This document shows, one piece after another, positions 38,011 through 47,374 of a stretch of 64,000 nt of DNA (position 1 is the first letter of the stretch; the number at the start of each line of letters is the position of its first letter). The notes beneath the pieces were generated by a model, which did not search any database, was not told the DNA's origin, and saw nothing but the letters and a program-made list of their open reading frames with translations. The stretch comes from Shewanella chilikensis (GTDB lineage: Bacteria > Pseudomonadota > Gammaproteobacteria > Enterobacterales > Shewanellaceae), in the NCBI RefSeq assembly GCF_002836945.1, contig NZ_NIJM01000023.1, positions 1-64,000 on the forward strand, given 5' to 3'. The translations under genes and the position numbers were made by a program.

Positions 38011-39591
38011 ATGAATATCATGCATTTTGCGGACTCTCCCTGGTCCATAGTTCCTCCTCTGCTGGCGGTTGCGCTGGCGATCATCACCCGTAGAGTACTG
38101 CTCTCCCTTGGAGTAGGCATAGTCGCCGGCAGCCTGATGTTACAGCAGTTTTCACCGCTGCAATCGCTGCGCTATCTGTTTGACAGTGTGCTGAAAATCT
38201 TCTGGGTCGATGGTGCTCCCAACAGCGATAACCTGAATATGCTGCTGTTTATGCTGCTGCTGGGTGGGCTTATCAGCTTGATGACCGCCTCGGGGGCGAC
38301 CCGGGCCTTCGCCGAATGGGCCGCTAGGCGCTGCCAGAGCCGCAAGGGCGCCAAGTCGCTCACCGGCTTGATGGTGTTTGCCTTCTTTATTGACGACTTC
38401 TTCCATAGCCTGTCGGTGGGGCCCATTTGCCGCCCTGTGACCGACAGATTCCAGATCTCCCGCGCCAAGTTGGCCTATCTGCTGGACTCAACCGCGGCGC
38501 CTGTATGCGTATTGATGCCCATCTCCTCCTGGGGGGCCTATATCATCGCCCTGGTGGGCGGCATACTCGTGGCCCATGGGGTGACAGACCAGAGCCCGAT
38601 CGCCGCCTTCGTGCAGATGATCCCCATGAACCTCTATGCGGTATTTACCCTGATCATGGTGGTGGTGGTGATCGCCTTCCAACTGGATATTGGGCCGATG
38701 CGACAGCATGAGCAGCGGGCGCTCGAAGGCAAGCTCTGGGATGAATCCAAGGGCCGGCCAATAGGGCTGGATATGGAAGCCCCGGCCGACAGCCGCGGCG
38801 GCATGCTGGATATGGTGTTGCCTATAGTGACACTGACGGCGGCGAGTATCTATTTTATGCTGGACTCCGGGGCCCAGGTATTGGCCACCAATGGTCAGGC
38901 CTTCAGTGTGCTGGGCGCCTTTGAACATACCAATGTGGGTTCGTCTTTGGTTTATGGCGCCCTTTGCAGCCTGGCGGTGTCCGGCCTGTTGGCTCTGCGT
39001 CTCGGTCTTGGGATATCCACTTGGCTGCGTGCCGCCCCCAGAGGCGTTATGGCCATGCTGCCGGCGATCAACATACTGCTGTTTGCCTGGACCATAGGCG
39101 CCGTGGTGCGTGACATGGAAACCGGCAAATATCTCGCCAGCCTGGCCAACGGCAACCTGCCCACAGGGCTGCTGCCTGTGGTGGTGTTTGTGCTTTCCTG
39201 CGCTATGGCTTTTGCCACAGGCACCAGCTGGGGCACTTTCGGTATCATGTTGCCGCTCGCCGGTGATATGGCCGCCGCCAGCGATATTCAACTCCTGCTG
39301 CCCATGTTGTCGGCTGTGCTGGCCGGCGCTGTGTTTGGCGACCACAGCTCGCCCATCTCCAGTACCAGTATTCTGTCGGCCACCGGCGCCGGCTGTCACC
39401 ATATAGATCATGTGCTGACCCAGTTGCCTTATGCTCTGACCGTCGCCTTCGGGGCAGCGCTGGGGTATCTGGCCATGGGGCTGCTGCATTCCACCTTGGC
39501 CGGTTTCCTGGTGAGTGCCGCCTGGTTTGCACTCTTCTGCCTCTATCACGCCAGGCGCTTCCAGGCGGCTCCCGAGGCCGCCATCGGCTGA
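38011..39591 (+). CDS. NhaC-family transporter, predicted lysine transporter
   Basis: A 526-residue inner-membrane protein with about 11-13 hydrophobic segments and NhaC-family character (GGLISLMTASGATRAF, FFIDDFFHSLSVGPICRP, FATGTSWGTFGIMLPLA, FGDHSSPISSTSI). Annotated alone it would be called a Na+/H+ antiporter. The lysine riboswitch directly upstream points instead to lysine uptake or exchange; NhaC-type genes under L-box control have been predicted to be lysine transporters in other bacteria. The specificity is therefore inference from context. Confidence 0.88.
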   Translation: MNIMHFADSPWSIVPPLLAVALAIITRRVLLSLGVGIVAGSLMLQQFSPLQSLRYLFDSVLKIFWVDGAPNSDNLNMLLFMLLLGGLISLMTASGATRAFAEWAARRCQSRKGAKSLTGLMVFAFFIDDFFHSLSVGPICRPVTDRFQISRAKLAYLLDSTAAPVCVLMPISSWGAYIIALVGGILVAHGVTDQSPIAAFVQMIPMNLYAVFTLIMVVVVIAFQLDIGPMRQHEQRALEGKLWDESKGRPIGLDMEAPADSRGGMLDMVLPIVTLTAASIYFMLDSGAQVLATNGQAFSVLGAFEHTNVGSSLVYGALCSLAVSGLLALRLGLGISTWLRAAPRGVMAMLPAINILLFAWTIGAVVRDMETGKYLASLANGNLPTGLLPVVVFVLSCAMAFATGTSWGTFGIMLPLAGDMAAASDIQLLLPMLSAVLAGAVFGDHSSPISSTSILSATGAGCHHIDHVLTQLPYALTVAFGAALGYLAMGLLHSTLAGFLVSAAWFALFCLYHARRFQAAPEAAIG

Positions 39592-39608
39592 GGCTGAGAT
39601 AGGATACC

Positions 39609-39640
39609 AAAAGCCCCGGGAGTTTCCCTCGGGGCTTTTT
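39609..39640. terminator. Intrinsic terminator after the NhaC-family gene
   Basis: AAAAGCCCCG and CGGGGCTTTT form a 10-bp stem with additional inner GG/CC pairing, with T runs on both strands. Confidence 0.88.
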
Positions 39641-39675
39641 ACTCTTGCCAAAGGCTTTTGCGTCGATAAGGAGTC

Positions 39676-40300
39676 TCAGTGATCCAGATAGAGATAGTTT
39701 TGCCAGCTTTTCATTCCTTATCAATACCTTACGCATGATTGACACATGCTCAAAGCTGTCGGAATAGATGGCAATCTCCACATTGGTGCCCAGTGGCAAA
39801 TGATACTGACTCAGATCATCCAGCGGCTTGAGTTTCACCAGAGGTTGGCCGTTGAGGCGAATTTGTGACGAGCCATAGAGCTGTCCCTGCGCCTGCACCT
39901 GAGATTCACCTAAGGCCGGCAGCACTTCGACCACTTCGGCTTGAAACACCTTGCCCGGCAGAGCGCGGAAGATCAGCTCGGCCTTGATGCGACTGGCCTC
40001 GGCGGCCTTATAGACAGCGTCAAGCCCCAATACTGCCTGTTTGGTCTGCTCCAGGCTGGCTTACAGCCGGGTGACTTCTGTTTGATAAGGAGTCGGATTG
40101 ACCCGGAACAGCCACTCGCCCTCTTTTAGCAGTTTGTTGGGGGTGACGGGCACATCTATGACCTTGCCGCGCACTGAGGGGCTCCGCGGGGTGGTGATGT
40201 ACATCTGGCTACCCATGGCGGTATGGGGATGGCTGTAGCTCATCAACAAATCAAGGTGGCTATCAGTACTACTCCACAGAGCACTACGATGGGCAAGCTT
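39676..40300 (-). pseudogene. Decayed HlyD-family membrane-fusion protein gene
   Basis: Minus-strand pieces add up to a broken periplasmic adaptor. Upstream (about 40300-40250) one frame encodes a membrane helix (LPIVVLCGVVLIATLIC). A frameshift then leads to MSYSHPHTAMGSQ and the first biotinyl-lipoyl half (VRGKVIDVPVTPNKLL...LFRVNPTPYQ). An in-frame TAA at 40061-40063 follows. The frame resumes with ASLEQTKQAVLGLD and passes straight into the C-terminal beta domain, so most of the coiled-coil hairpin and second lipoyl half are deleted. Near 39735 a further shift separates MRKVLI from a tail MKSWQNYLYLDH ending in TGA at 39676. Confidence 0.8.
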
Positions 40301-40416
40301 CAGTTGTTGAGCAGAATACGGAAAATCTTGAAGATGGCGACGCAGATAGCGGATTGCCCGGGAATGATGAATTTTTTCAGGAGTATAAGACGAAAATCGG
40401 CTCGTGCCCGAAAGGG

Positions 40417-40929
40417 TTAGGGCTCGGCAGGTCCCGGCAGCATAAGCTGATAAAACGCCAAATCCAGCCAGCGGTCGAACTTATAGCCCACCTGGGGTAG
40501 GGTGCCTGAGTGTTTGAACCCCAACTTCAGGTGCAGGGCGATACTGGCCTGGTTTCCGGCATTTATGGCGCCCACCATGGTGCGTATGCCGCGCTCCCGG
40601 GCCTGGGTTATCAAATGCTGCATCAGAAAGCGCGCCACCCCTTTGCCTCTATGCTCCGGGTGCACATACACAGAATGTTCCACCGAGTAGAGGTTGGCCG
40701 GATAGCCGCGAAAGGGGCCGAAGCTGGCAAATCCCAACAGTTGCCCCTGCTCATCCTCGGCGCCCAGAATCGGCCAGTTGCCTTGCTGTTTGGCGCCGAA
40801 CCAGTCGCGGATCTGCTGCTCGCTCCTGGGCTGATATTCATAAAGGGCTGTGGTATGGGCAATGGCATGGTTGAAGATGGCGCGTATCGCCTCGCCATGT
40901 TGCTCAAGTTGGCAGTGACACAGATGCAT
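40417..40929 (-). CDS. GNAT N-acetyltransferase (phosphinothricin/Met-sulfoximine type)
   Basis: A 170-residue acetyltransferase. The acetyl-CoA loop is visible as VHPEHRGKGVARFLMQHL, preceded by the beta strand LYSVEHSVYV and followed by ARERGIRTMVGAINAGNQASIALHLKLGF, here given in part, typical of the Pat/MddA/YncA group that acetylates methionine sulfoximine, phosphinothricin or related amines. I start at the ATG at 40929 because GGGAG lies 6 bases before it; an open frame continues upstream to 41004 without a better site. Substrate not determined. Confidence 0.85.
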   Translation of the reverse strand: MHLCHCQLEQHGEAIRAIFNHAIAHTTALYEYQPRSEQQIRDWFGAKQQGNWPILGAEDEQGQLLGFASFGPFRGYPANLYSVEHSVYVHPEHRGKGVARFLMQHLITQARERGIRTMVGAINAGNQASIALHLKLGFKHSGTLPQVGYKFDRWLDLAFYQLMLPGPAEP

Positions 40930-41000
40930 CTTAGGCTCCCAAGGTGGTTTCGCCTGAGTATGCCACAAGTCGGTCGGTGTGCCACCTAAAGGACTGGATA

Positions 41001-41035
41001 TCAAAAAACAGTGCCTGCCCAGATGGCAGGCACTG
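41001..41035 (-). terminator. Intrinsic terminator of the urease operon
   Basis: CAGTGCCTGCC and GGCAGGCACTG form a perfect 11-bp stem with a 5-base loop; on the minus strand it is followed by TTTTTTGA. It lies 8 bases after the ureG stop. Confidence 0.92.
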
Positions 41036-41042
41036 CTCTGGC

Positions 41043-41675
41043 TCAGTGCTGATCCAGCATGCCTTGGGTGACAATAAAGTCGATGATTTCAGCCACCCCT
41101 TGCCCCTGCTTGAGGTTGCTAAATACCCAAGGCTTGTTGGGGCGCATTCTGGTGGTATCTTCGGCCATCACTTCCAGCGAGGCTCCGACATAGGGCGCCA
41201 AATCTATCTTGTTGATCACCAGCAGATCGGAGCGGGTAATGCCAGGGCCGCCCTTACGGGGGATCTTCTCGCCCTCGGCCACATCTATTACATAGATGGT
41301 CAGATCTGCCAGTTCTGGGCTGAAGGTGGCACTGAGGTTGTCGCCGCCACTCTCGACAAAGACCAGATCCAGGCCGGGATGGCGCGCCGTCAGTTCTTCC
41401 ACTGCCGCGAGATTCATAGAGGCGTCTTCGCGAATTGCCGTATGGGGGCAGCCACCGGTTTCCACGCCTATTATGCGGTCGGCGCTCAAGGCCTCGGCGC
41501 GGGTGAGAATTTTGGCGTCTTCCTGGGTATAGATATCGTTGGTGACCACGGCCAGGTTGTAGTTGTCACGCATCGCCTTGCACAGAACTTCCAACAGTGC
41601 TGTCTTGCCCGAACCAACGGGGCCGCCAACGCCTATGCGCAAAGGTTGTTTGGTTGTTTGCATATTTTCTCTCAT
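41043..41675 (-). CDS. ureG: Urease accessory GTPase UreG
   Basis: A 210-residue SIMIBI-class GTPase delivering nickel during urease maturation. P-loop [17 protein letters not shown], the Cys-Pro-His metal motif in [17 protein letters not shown], the switch region [19 protein letters not shown] and the base-recognition NKIDLA are all intact. Its start overlaps the ureF stop by 4 bases. It is the last gene of the operon. Confidence 0.96.
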   Translation of the reverse strand: MRENMQTTKQPLRIGVGGPVGSGKTALLEVLCKAMRDNYNLAVVTNDIYTQEDAKILTRAEALSADRIIGVETGGCPHTAIREDASMNLAAVEELTARHPGLDLVFVESGGDNLSATFSPELADLTIYVIDVAEGEKIPRKGGPGITRSDLLVINKIDLAPYVGASLEVMAEDTTRMRPNKPWVFSNLKQGQGVAEIIDFIVTQGMLDQH

Positions 41676-42415
41676 GAACGAAACAGTCGGGTGTATTGGG
41701 TTTCATGGCGGGCACTGGCAATGGCCAGTGCCGGGGTATAACTGCCGATATCGGCTTCGGGCCAGTCTTGCGCCTTTTGCAGCGCCTCGGGGATCTCGGC
41801 GCTCAGTTGCAGCAACAGCTGCTGACCGGCACTCTGTCCCAGGGGGATCAGCTTGACGCCGGCAGTGACGGCATTTTCGAGCCAGCTCCAGCAATAGGCT
41901 TCACACAGTTCATATGTCGGCAGTTGCCAGTGTTTGGCTGCGAGGGCAAAGGCCGCCAGTTGGGTTTGCAGCACCAGCTCCCGCTCCTCGGGCGCAAGTG
42001 GGATCCCCAGCTGTGGCAGCAGTTTGGCAAAGGCCTGACCGCGCTGGCGTTCTTCCTGCCTTAGTTCTGCGGTTTCGCGACTGGCCAGCAGTAATCGGCA
42101 ATAGTCGCTCGCCGCAGAGATGTGTTCTTGCGCCAGCGCCTGGCACAGACGCATCAGCAAGGGCAGCTCCAAGGTGGCCAGGCTGTCTTTAAGTTGGTTT
42201 TGCAGCCAGTGTCCCAGGGTGACAGGGTCTTTGACCCAGCCCCGCTCTATGGCCCACTCCAGTCCTTGGGAATAGGTAAAGCCCCCCACAGGCAGAGACG
42301 GACTCACCAACTGATAGAGGCGCAAGCGGCCAAGCTCGCCGGGTGCCTTGGTCTGAGGCTCAAGGCCCAGCTGCCCATGGGCTGGAACCCGGCCTGGGTT
42401 GATATTAGTGCTCAT
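41672..42415 (-). CDS. ureF: Urease accessory protein UreF
   Basis: A 247-residue all-helical chaperone that, with UreD and UreG, forms the complex activating apo-urease. The family core [25 protein letters not shown] is visible in part near the N-terminus, with the C-terminal [20 protein letters not shown] end. The start is the ATG at 42415, overlapping the ureE 3' end by 11 bases. The open frame extends upstream to 42514 but that part is antisense-free read-through of the ureE His-rich tail in another frame, with no ribosome-binding site. Confidence 0.93.
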   Translation of the reverse strand: MSTNINPGRVPAHGQLGLEPQTKAPGELGRLRLYQLVSPSLPVGGFTYSQGLEWAIERGWVKDPVTLGHWLQNQLKDSLATLELPLLMRLCQALAQEHISAASDYCRLLLASRETAELRQEERQRGQAFAKLLPQLGIPLAPEERELVLQTQLAAFALAAKHWQLPTYELCEAYCWSWLENAVTAGVKLIPLGQSAGQQLLLQLSAEIPEALQKAQDWPEADIGSYTPALAIASARHETQYTRLFRS

Positions 42416-42935
42416 GGCTGTGGTCGTGACCATGTCCGTGATAGTGCCCATGACTATTGCCGTGACTATGAGCGTGACTATTACCGTGACTATGGCCCTG
42501 GGCACTGCCACCATAGGCTCCCGCCTCGGGTTGGAACTTGTCCTGGCGATAGCTGACCGTGAGTCCGAGTCCCTTAATCATCTCGTCCAGAACATGATCG
42601 TGCAGGTAACAGCATTGGCCTTGGGTTATCTGCAGCGGCACATGACGATTCCCCAGGTGATAGCAGGCACGAGCCAGCAGCAGTGGGTCTGAACTGCTGA
42701 CCACGGACAGGTTCTCGGCCTTGGCACAAACCTTGGCCAACTCGCCCGTTTCTGCCTTGAGAATATCGCCTTCTTTGAGGACAGTACCGCGTGGCAGAAA
42801 CAATCCGGCTTCGCTGCCGTCACTCAAGGTCACTCTTTGGCGGCTGCGAACCCGCTCATCCATCGACAGCCACAGCTGCAGTGTCGGGAGCTGTTGGCAT
42901 TCATCGGCTTCCAGGCGTTGACAGAAATGGATCAT
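42405..42935 (-). CDS. ureE: Urease accessory nickel chaperone UreE
   Basis: A 176-residue nickel-binding chaperone. The N-terminal peptide-binding domain (about residues 1-75) is followed by the metal-binding domain with [16 protein letters not shown], carrying the conserved dimer-site His. The C-terminus is a His-rich tail of about 30 residues (repeats of HSHGNSHAH and [15 protein letters not shown]) that should bind several nickel ions. It lies 36 bases after ureC. Confidence 0.95.
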   Translation of the reverse strand: MIHFCQRLEADECQQLPTLQLWLSMDERVRSRQRVTLSDGSEAGLFLPRGTVLKEGDILKAETGELAKVCAKAENLSVVSSSDPLLLARACYHLGNRHVPLQITQGQCCYLHDHVLDEMIKGLGLTVSYRQDKFQPEAGAYGGSAQGHSHGNSHAHSHGNSHGHYHGHGHDHSHEH

Positions 42936-42970
42936 CTAAACTTGCTCCTCTTGGTTTCAAGGCCTGTATA

Positions 42971-44674
42971 TCAAAACAGGAAGTAGCGCTGGGTCATGGG
43001 CAACTCAGTGGCCGGTTCACACACCAGCGGCATACCATCGGCCTTGACTTCATAGGTTTGGGAGTCCAGTTGGATCTCCGGGGTATAGTCGTTATGCAGC
43101 ATCTGTTTTTTACTTATGTTGCGACAGCCCCTCACTTCACCTATGCGACTCTTGAGCCCCAACTTACCTGGGATATCCGCTGCGATGGCCGCTTTGGACA
43201 GAAACAGCATGGAGCTGCTGTGCAGCGCCTGGCCAAAACAGGCATACATGGGGCGATAGTGCACGGGTTGCGGAGTGGGGATGGCCGCATTGATGTCGCC
43301 CATAGGGGCGTAAGCGGTCAGGCCACACTTGAGCACCAGTGCGGGTTTAACCCCGAAAAATGCCGGATCCCAGAGCACGATATCGGCCAGTTTGCCCGGC
43401 TCTATCGAACCCACCTCATGGGCTATGCCATGGGCGATCGCCGGGTTGATGGTGTACTTGGCCAGATAGCGCTTAATGCGTTGGTTATCGTTGTGCTCCG
43501 TGTCTCCCGTCAGAGGCCCGCGCTGCAGCTTCATCTTGTGGGCACATTGCCAGGTACGCATTATCACTTCCCCGACCCGGCCCATGGCCTGGGAGTCGGA
43601 GGACATCACTGAGATGGCTCCGAGATCATGCAGTATGTCCTCGGCGGCTATGGTCTCACGACGAATGCGCGACTCGGCAAAGGCCACATCTTCGGCAATG
43701 GCCGGATCCAGGTGATGACAGACCATCAGCATATCCAAGTGCTCATCCACAGTGTTGACTGTGTAAGGCATGGTGGGATTGGTGGAGGCCGGCAGAATAT
43801 TGGCTTCTCCTACTGACTTGATCACATCCGGGGCATGGCCGCCACCGGCGCCTTCGGTGTGAAACACATGAATGACCCGGCCGTCGATCGCCTTGATGGT
43901 TTCTTCATAGAAGCCGGCTTCGTTGAGTGTGTCCGAGTGAATGGCTACCTGCACATCCATCTCATCGGCCACCTGCAGGCAATGATCTATGGCGGCTGGC
44001 GTAGCCCCCCAGTCCTCGTGGATCTTGAAACCCATGGCACCGGCCGCTATCTGTTCCCGCAGTGCTTCCTTATTGCTGACATTGCCCTTGGCGAACAGGC
44101 CTATGTTGATTGGCAGTGAGTCCACGGCTTCCAGCATCCGGTGCATGTTCCAGATCCCCGGAGTGACTGTGGTGGCGTTACTGCCGGCCACAGGCCCTGT
44201 GCCGCCACCGATAAAAGTGGTGACGCCACTGACCAGACCTTCTTCGGCCTGTTGTGGGCAGATAAAGTGGATATGGGTATCCACCCCTCCGGCGGTGACC
44301 AGCTTACCTTCACCGGCCACCACTTCGGTTGCCGGGCCAACTACTATGTTGACACCATCCTGCACATCTGGGTTACCGGCCTTGCCTATGGCCTGAATGC
44401 GGCCGTCTTTAATGCCTATGTCTGCCTTGACTATGCCCCAGTAATCCAAGATCAGGGCGTTGGTGATCACCAAGTCGACACAGTCGGCCGCCAGTGCCTG
44501 GCTCTGGCCCATGCCATCGCGGATCACCTTGCCGCCACCAAACTTGACCTCTTCGCCGTAACGGCAGTAATCCTGCTCTACTTCGAGGAAGAGCTCAGTG
44601 TCGGCCAGCCGTACCCGGTCGCCCTTAGTTGGGCCATACATGTCGGCGTAGGCCCGTCGTGATAACTTGCTCAT
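42971..44674 (-). CDS. ureC: Urease subunit alpha (catalytic)
   Basis: A 567-residue nickel hydrolase subunit splitting urea to ammonia and carbamate. All active-site elements are visible: [14 protein letters not shown] (two nickel-ligand His), [16 protein letters not shown] with the carbamylated Lys, the mobile-flap MVCHHLDP, and [13 protein letters not shown] with the ligand Asp. It overlaps ureB by 4 bases. With UreA and UreB it forms the usual three-subunit enterobacterial type of urease. Confidence 0.97.
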   Translation of the reverse strand: MSKLSRRAYADMYGPTKGDRVRLADTELFLEVEQDYCRYGEEVKFGGGKVIRDGMGQSQALAADCVDLVITNALILDYWGIVKADIGIKDGRIQAIGKAGNPDVQDGVNIVVGPATEVVAGEGKLVTAGGVDTHIHFICPQQAEEGLVSGVTTFIGGGTGPVAGSNATTVTPGIWNMHRMLEAVDSLPINIGLFAKGNVSNKEALREQIAAGAMGFKIHEDWGATPAAIDHCLQVADEMDVQVAIHSDTLNEAGFYEETIKAIDGRVIHVFHTEGAGGGHAPDVIKSVGEANILPASTNPTMPYTVNTVDEHLDMLMVCHHLDPAIAEDVAFAESRIRRETIAAEDILHDLGAISVMSSDSQAMGRVGEVIMRTWQCAHKMKLQRGPLTGDTEHNDNQRIKRYLAKYTINPAIAHGIAHEVGSIEPGKLADIVLWDPAFFGVKPALVLKCGLTAYAPMGDINAAIPTPQPVHYRPMYACFGQALHSSSMLFLSKAAIAADIPGKLGLKSRIGEVRGCRNISKKQMLHNDYTPEIQLDSQTYEVKADGMPLVCEPATELPMTQRYFLF

Positions 44675-44991
44675 TTTGCCTCCAGTGCGCCCATAATGGC
44701 ACCGCGAAAACCATAGATGGCCCGGCGACCGCCAAAGGGCACCAGCTCCACGGTTCTTTGCTGGCCGGGCTCGAAACGGATTGCCATGCCGGCCGGAATA
44801 TTTAGCCTTAACCCCTTGGTTTGCTCGCGCTCGAACGCCAGTTGGGGGTTGACCTCGTAAAAGTGGAAATGCGAGCCGACCTGAATTGGCCTGTCACCCA
44901 GATTAGCCACCGAAATTTTCAACTTGGGCAGGTCAGTGTTGATTTCAATGTCGCCCAGTGCCTCATTGAGGCGGTATTCGCCCGGGATCAT
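44671..44991 (-). CDS. ureB: Urease subunit beta
   Basis: A 106-residue structural subunit beginning [18 protein letters not shown], with the conserved [16 protein letters not shown] and [10 protein letters not shown] blocks. It lies 13 bases after ureA and overlaps ureC by ATGA. Confidence 0.96.
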   Translation of the reverse strand: MIPGEYRLNEALGDIEINTDLPKLKISVANLGDRPIQVGSHFHFYEVNPQLAFEREQTKGLRLNIPAGMAIRFEPGQQRTVELVPFGGRRAIYGFRGAIMGALEAK

Positions 44992-45004
44992 CCGCTGCCT
45001 CCAA

Positions 45005-45307
45005 TCAGATTATCGGTTCGTGGATCGACACCAACTTGGTGCCGTCGGGGAAGGTGCATTCCACCTGAATGTCGCTGATCATCTCGGGGACGCCTTCCAT
45101 CACATCCTCGGCACTGAGTATGGTGCGGCCGTAGTTCATCAATTCGGCTACTGTCTTGCCGTCACGGGCCCGCTCCATGATTTCACAGGAGATCAGGGCT
45201 ACCGCTTCCGGGTAGTTCAGCTTCAGGCCTCGGGCCCGGCGACGTTCGGCCACCAGCCCGGCGGTGAACAACAACAGTTTGTCTTTTTCTCTTGGGGTCA
45301 ATTCCAT
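45005..45307 (-). CDS. ureA: Urease subunit gamma
   Basis: A 100-residue subunit starting [21 protein letters not shown], shown here in part, with [21 protein letters not shown] and the C-terminal [15 protein letters not shown] typical of UreA. It follows ureD by 15 bases. Confidence 0.96.
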   Translation of the reverse strand: MELTPREKDKLLLFTAGLVAERRRARGLKLNYPEAVALISCEIMERARDGKTVAELMNYGRTILSAEDVMEGVPEMISDIQVECTFPDGTKLVSIHEPII

Positions 45308-45322
45308 CTTCTGGTCTCGCTA

Positions 45323-46201
45323 TCAGGTCGCCCAAATCCTTGGCGGCTGCGGCAGACGTCCGTGCCAGTGTTGGTGGATCTGTTGCCAGACGGCAATCAA
45401 GGCCGTCATCAGCACTTCGGTTTGGTGTCCCAGCAAACGGATACAAAGAATGCCGTCTACCAGGGTGGCACCGTATTCAAAATCGCTTGTGTCTGCGGCG
45501 AAGGCAGTCAATGCCTGGCGTACCAACGCCAGTAACTGCGCATCGGCGGGGAAAACGTAGCAGTTGCCCTGCATGGGATAGGTTTGTAATCCTGCCAACT
45601 GCTCAGGGTTGCCGGCCTGCTGCACAAACAGGCCTTCAGACAGGCGCAGCTCGCCATCCAGATAAATTTGACTGCGGCCGCGGATATCGCCATGGCTGAA
45701 GCGCTCCTTGAGCACAGGGCGACCGAAGCAGAGCATCTCCCAGCCGATGAAGCGTGCACCTGTGACCAGCTCTATGCGGGTTTCCAGGCGGGCACAGGCG
45801 CCGGGGAAAAACAGGGTTTCCTGGGGCAGCCATTCCAGCAGGGCGCCATCGGCCACTTGCAGTTGCAGTTGCTGAGCCGCGTATTGGCCGCCGCTGCGGT
45901 AAAACTTACCGGCGCCCGGAGTGGTTACCAGACTGTGGGCACCGCTGTCGGCGGCGATAATGATCTGCAGCTGGTCGCCGCCGACTACACCGCCCGGTGG
46001 ATGTAACAGATAGGTGTGGCAGACTCCGGCTTCGGCCTGAAACGGGCGTTGCACCAGCAAGGGACCAAACTGTTCCCTTTGCAGCAGCCGGGTTTGCCCC
46101 CGTCTGGGGCCATAGCGCAGATAGAGTCGGGCACGCCAGTTGGCATGCGTTACAGGAATTACAGACACACTTACCCCTGCCCTGGAATTGTCAAAAGGCA
46201 T
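45323..46201 (-). CDS. ureD: Urease accessory protein UreD
   Basis: A 292-residue scaffold for nickel transfer to apo-urease. UreD signatures are visible: YLLHPPGGVVGGDQL, TTPGAGKFYRS, LEWLPQETLFF and GWEMLCFGRPV. It is the first gene of ureDABCEFG. About 180 bases separate it from the upstream regulator gene; I could not identify a promoter there with confidence. Confidence 0.95.
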   Translation of the reverse strand: MPFDNSRAGVSVSVIPVTHANWRARLYLRYGPRRGQTRLLQREQFGPLLVQRPFQAEAGVCHTYLLHPPGGVVGGDQLQIIIAADSGAHSLVTTPGAGKFYRSGGQYAAQQLQLQVADGALLEWLPQETLFFPGACARLETRIELVTGARFIGWEMLCFGRPVLKERFSHGDIRGRSQIYLDGELRLSEGLFVQQAGNPEQLAGLQTYPMQGNCYVFPADAQLLALVRQALTAFAADTSDFEYGATLVDGILCIRLLGHQTEVLMTALIAVWQQIHQHWHGRLPQPPRIWAT

Positions 46202-46383
46202 TTAGTTGTTTGAAAGTTGGACTCGATTTCGATCAGTTCGGCGTCGACCACGCCCTGGATGCACCGCAGAAAACTACGCGGTAGGGCGAAGAGAGAAAGG
46301 TCGACGGACGCCTGAGATCATAGGGGCAGTCAAGCATGGCGACAAGAGTCGCTAAAGCGAATTCATTTCGTTATCTGCTCATT

Positions 46384-47286
46384 TTATTTCGCAGTTGTTG
46401 TTTCCGGAGTTTTCGCCAGCACCAGCGATGGGCGTCTGTGTCCAGGTGAGCCGCTATCCTTGAGGGCAAACAGTGCCAGAATGTCGTTGCCGCTGCGGGA
46501 ATGGCTGCGAAACTGCAGCGGTGTCATTCCCTGATGCTGCTTGAACTTGTCGCAAAAATAGGCCGGGCTGTGAAACCCGGACAGCTTGCAGACCCGACTG
46601 ACCGGGAAGTCGGTGAAGGTCAGATAGTTGAGAGCTACCCCCATGCGCACTTCCAGCAATAATTTACTGAAACTGTAGCCTTCCTGTTGCAGATGACGCC
46701 TGAGCGTGGCCGGGCTGGTATACAGACGGGCGGCGACTTGTTCCAGGGTCCATTTATGGCCGGGATCTGTCATGATCAGGCGTGCCAGCGCCCTTTCCCT
46801 GGGTTCGTCATATTTGACTCTGAGGGTATTGAACAGATCGACTCCGGCGGCCAGTATCGCCTTGAGGATAAAGTACTGACATTGGCGCAGCAGGCAGGGA
46901 GCTTGAGGTGTTTGGCTCACCAGTTCATGGGTGAGCCGCAGCAGTTCAAAGTTGTCCCTGGCAGCATCCGGCGTATTCAGGGCGTAGCGGCGATTGTGGC
47001 CATCTATCTGACACTGGCCCGGCAGATAGTCGACGGCCAACTCTGCCAGCAAAGCTTCATCCAGCGTCAGCGTTTGCACCGTCAGCGGTTGCTGCGCCGC
47101 TTCTATATGACAGGAGATATGGGCAAAACGGGGAATGATCAGCAGAGTATCCTGGTTTACGTTCAGTCGTTCACCATTGATACTGACCCAGCCACGACCC
47201 GAGTACAGACGCACCAAAAGCACGCTATCTATATAAAATTCGCGCAGTTCTAGATGTCTGGATGAGTCTATATGTCGGTATTGCAT
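46384..47286 (-). CDS. AraC-family regulator, UreR-like
   Basis: A 300-residue protein: an N-terminal cupin-like sensing domain (about residues 1-150), then the AraC double helix-turn-helix at about 175-270 (TLEQVAARLYTSPATLRRHL; SRVCKLSGFHSPAYFCDKFK; GMTPLQFR). It lies on the same strand directly upstream of ureD. Plasmid urease operons of Proteus and Providencia use UreR, an AraC-family urea-responsive activator; this gene has the same size and layout, so control of the ure operon is a fair inference, not shown. Confidence 0.82.
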   Translation of the reverse strand: MQYRHIDSSRHLELREFYIDSVLLVRLYSGRGWVSINGERLNVNQDTLLIIPRFAHISCHIEAAQQPLTVQTLTLDEALLAELAVDYLPGQCQIDGHNRRYALNTPDAARDNFELLRLTHELVSQTPQAPCLLRQCQYFILKAILAAGVDLFNTLRVKYDEPRERALARLIMTDPGHKWTLEQVAARLYTSPATLRRHLQQEGYSFSKLLLEVRMGVALNYLTFTDFPVSRVCKLSGFHSPAYFCDKFKQHQGMTPLQFRSHSRSGNDILALFALKDSGSPGHRRPSLVLAKTPETTTAK

Positions 47287-47374
47287 CGTGAGTCTGAGCC
47301 GGGATGAATGCCTGCATTATAACCTGAGCCGGCTTGTCACCAAGCCGGGCAGATCAAAATCCGCTCCCCGGGAT

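Noticed and set aside
39245..40030. Intact 261-codon gene for an adaptor-like protein
   Set aside because: Only the first half matches HlyD; the rest is read-through past the real end by frameshift and lies antisense to the NhaC-family gene. Treated as a pseudogene.
42415..42514. Longer ureF start with 33 extra residues
   Set aside because: The extension is the out-of-frame reading of the ureE His-rich tail; the ATG at 42415 gives the normal UreF N-terminus.
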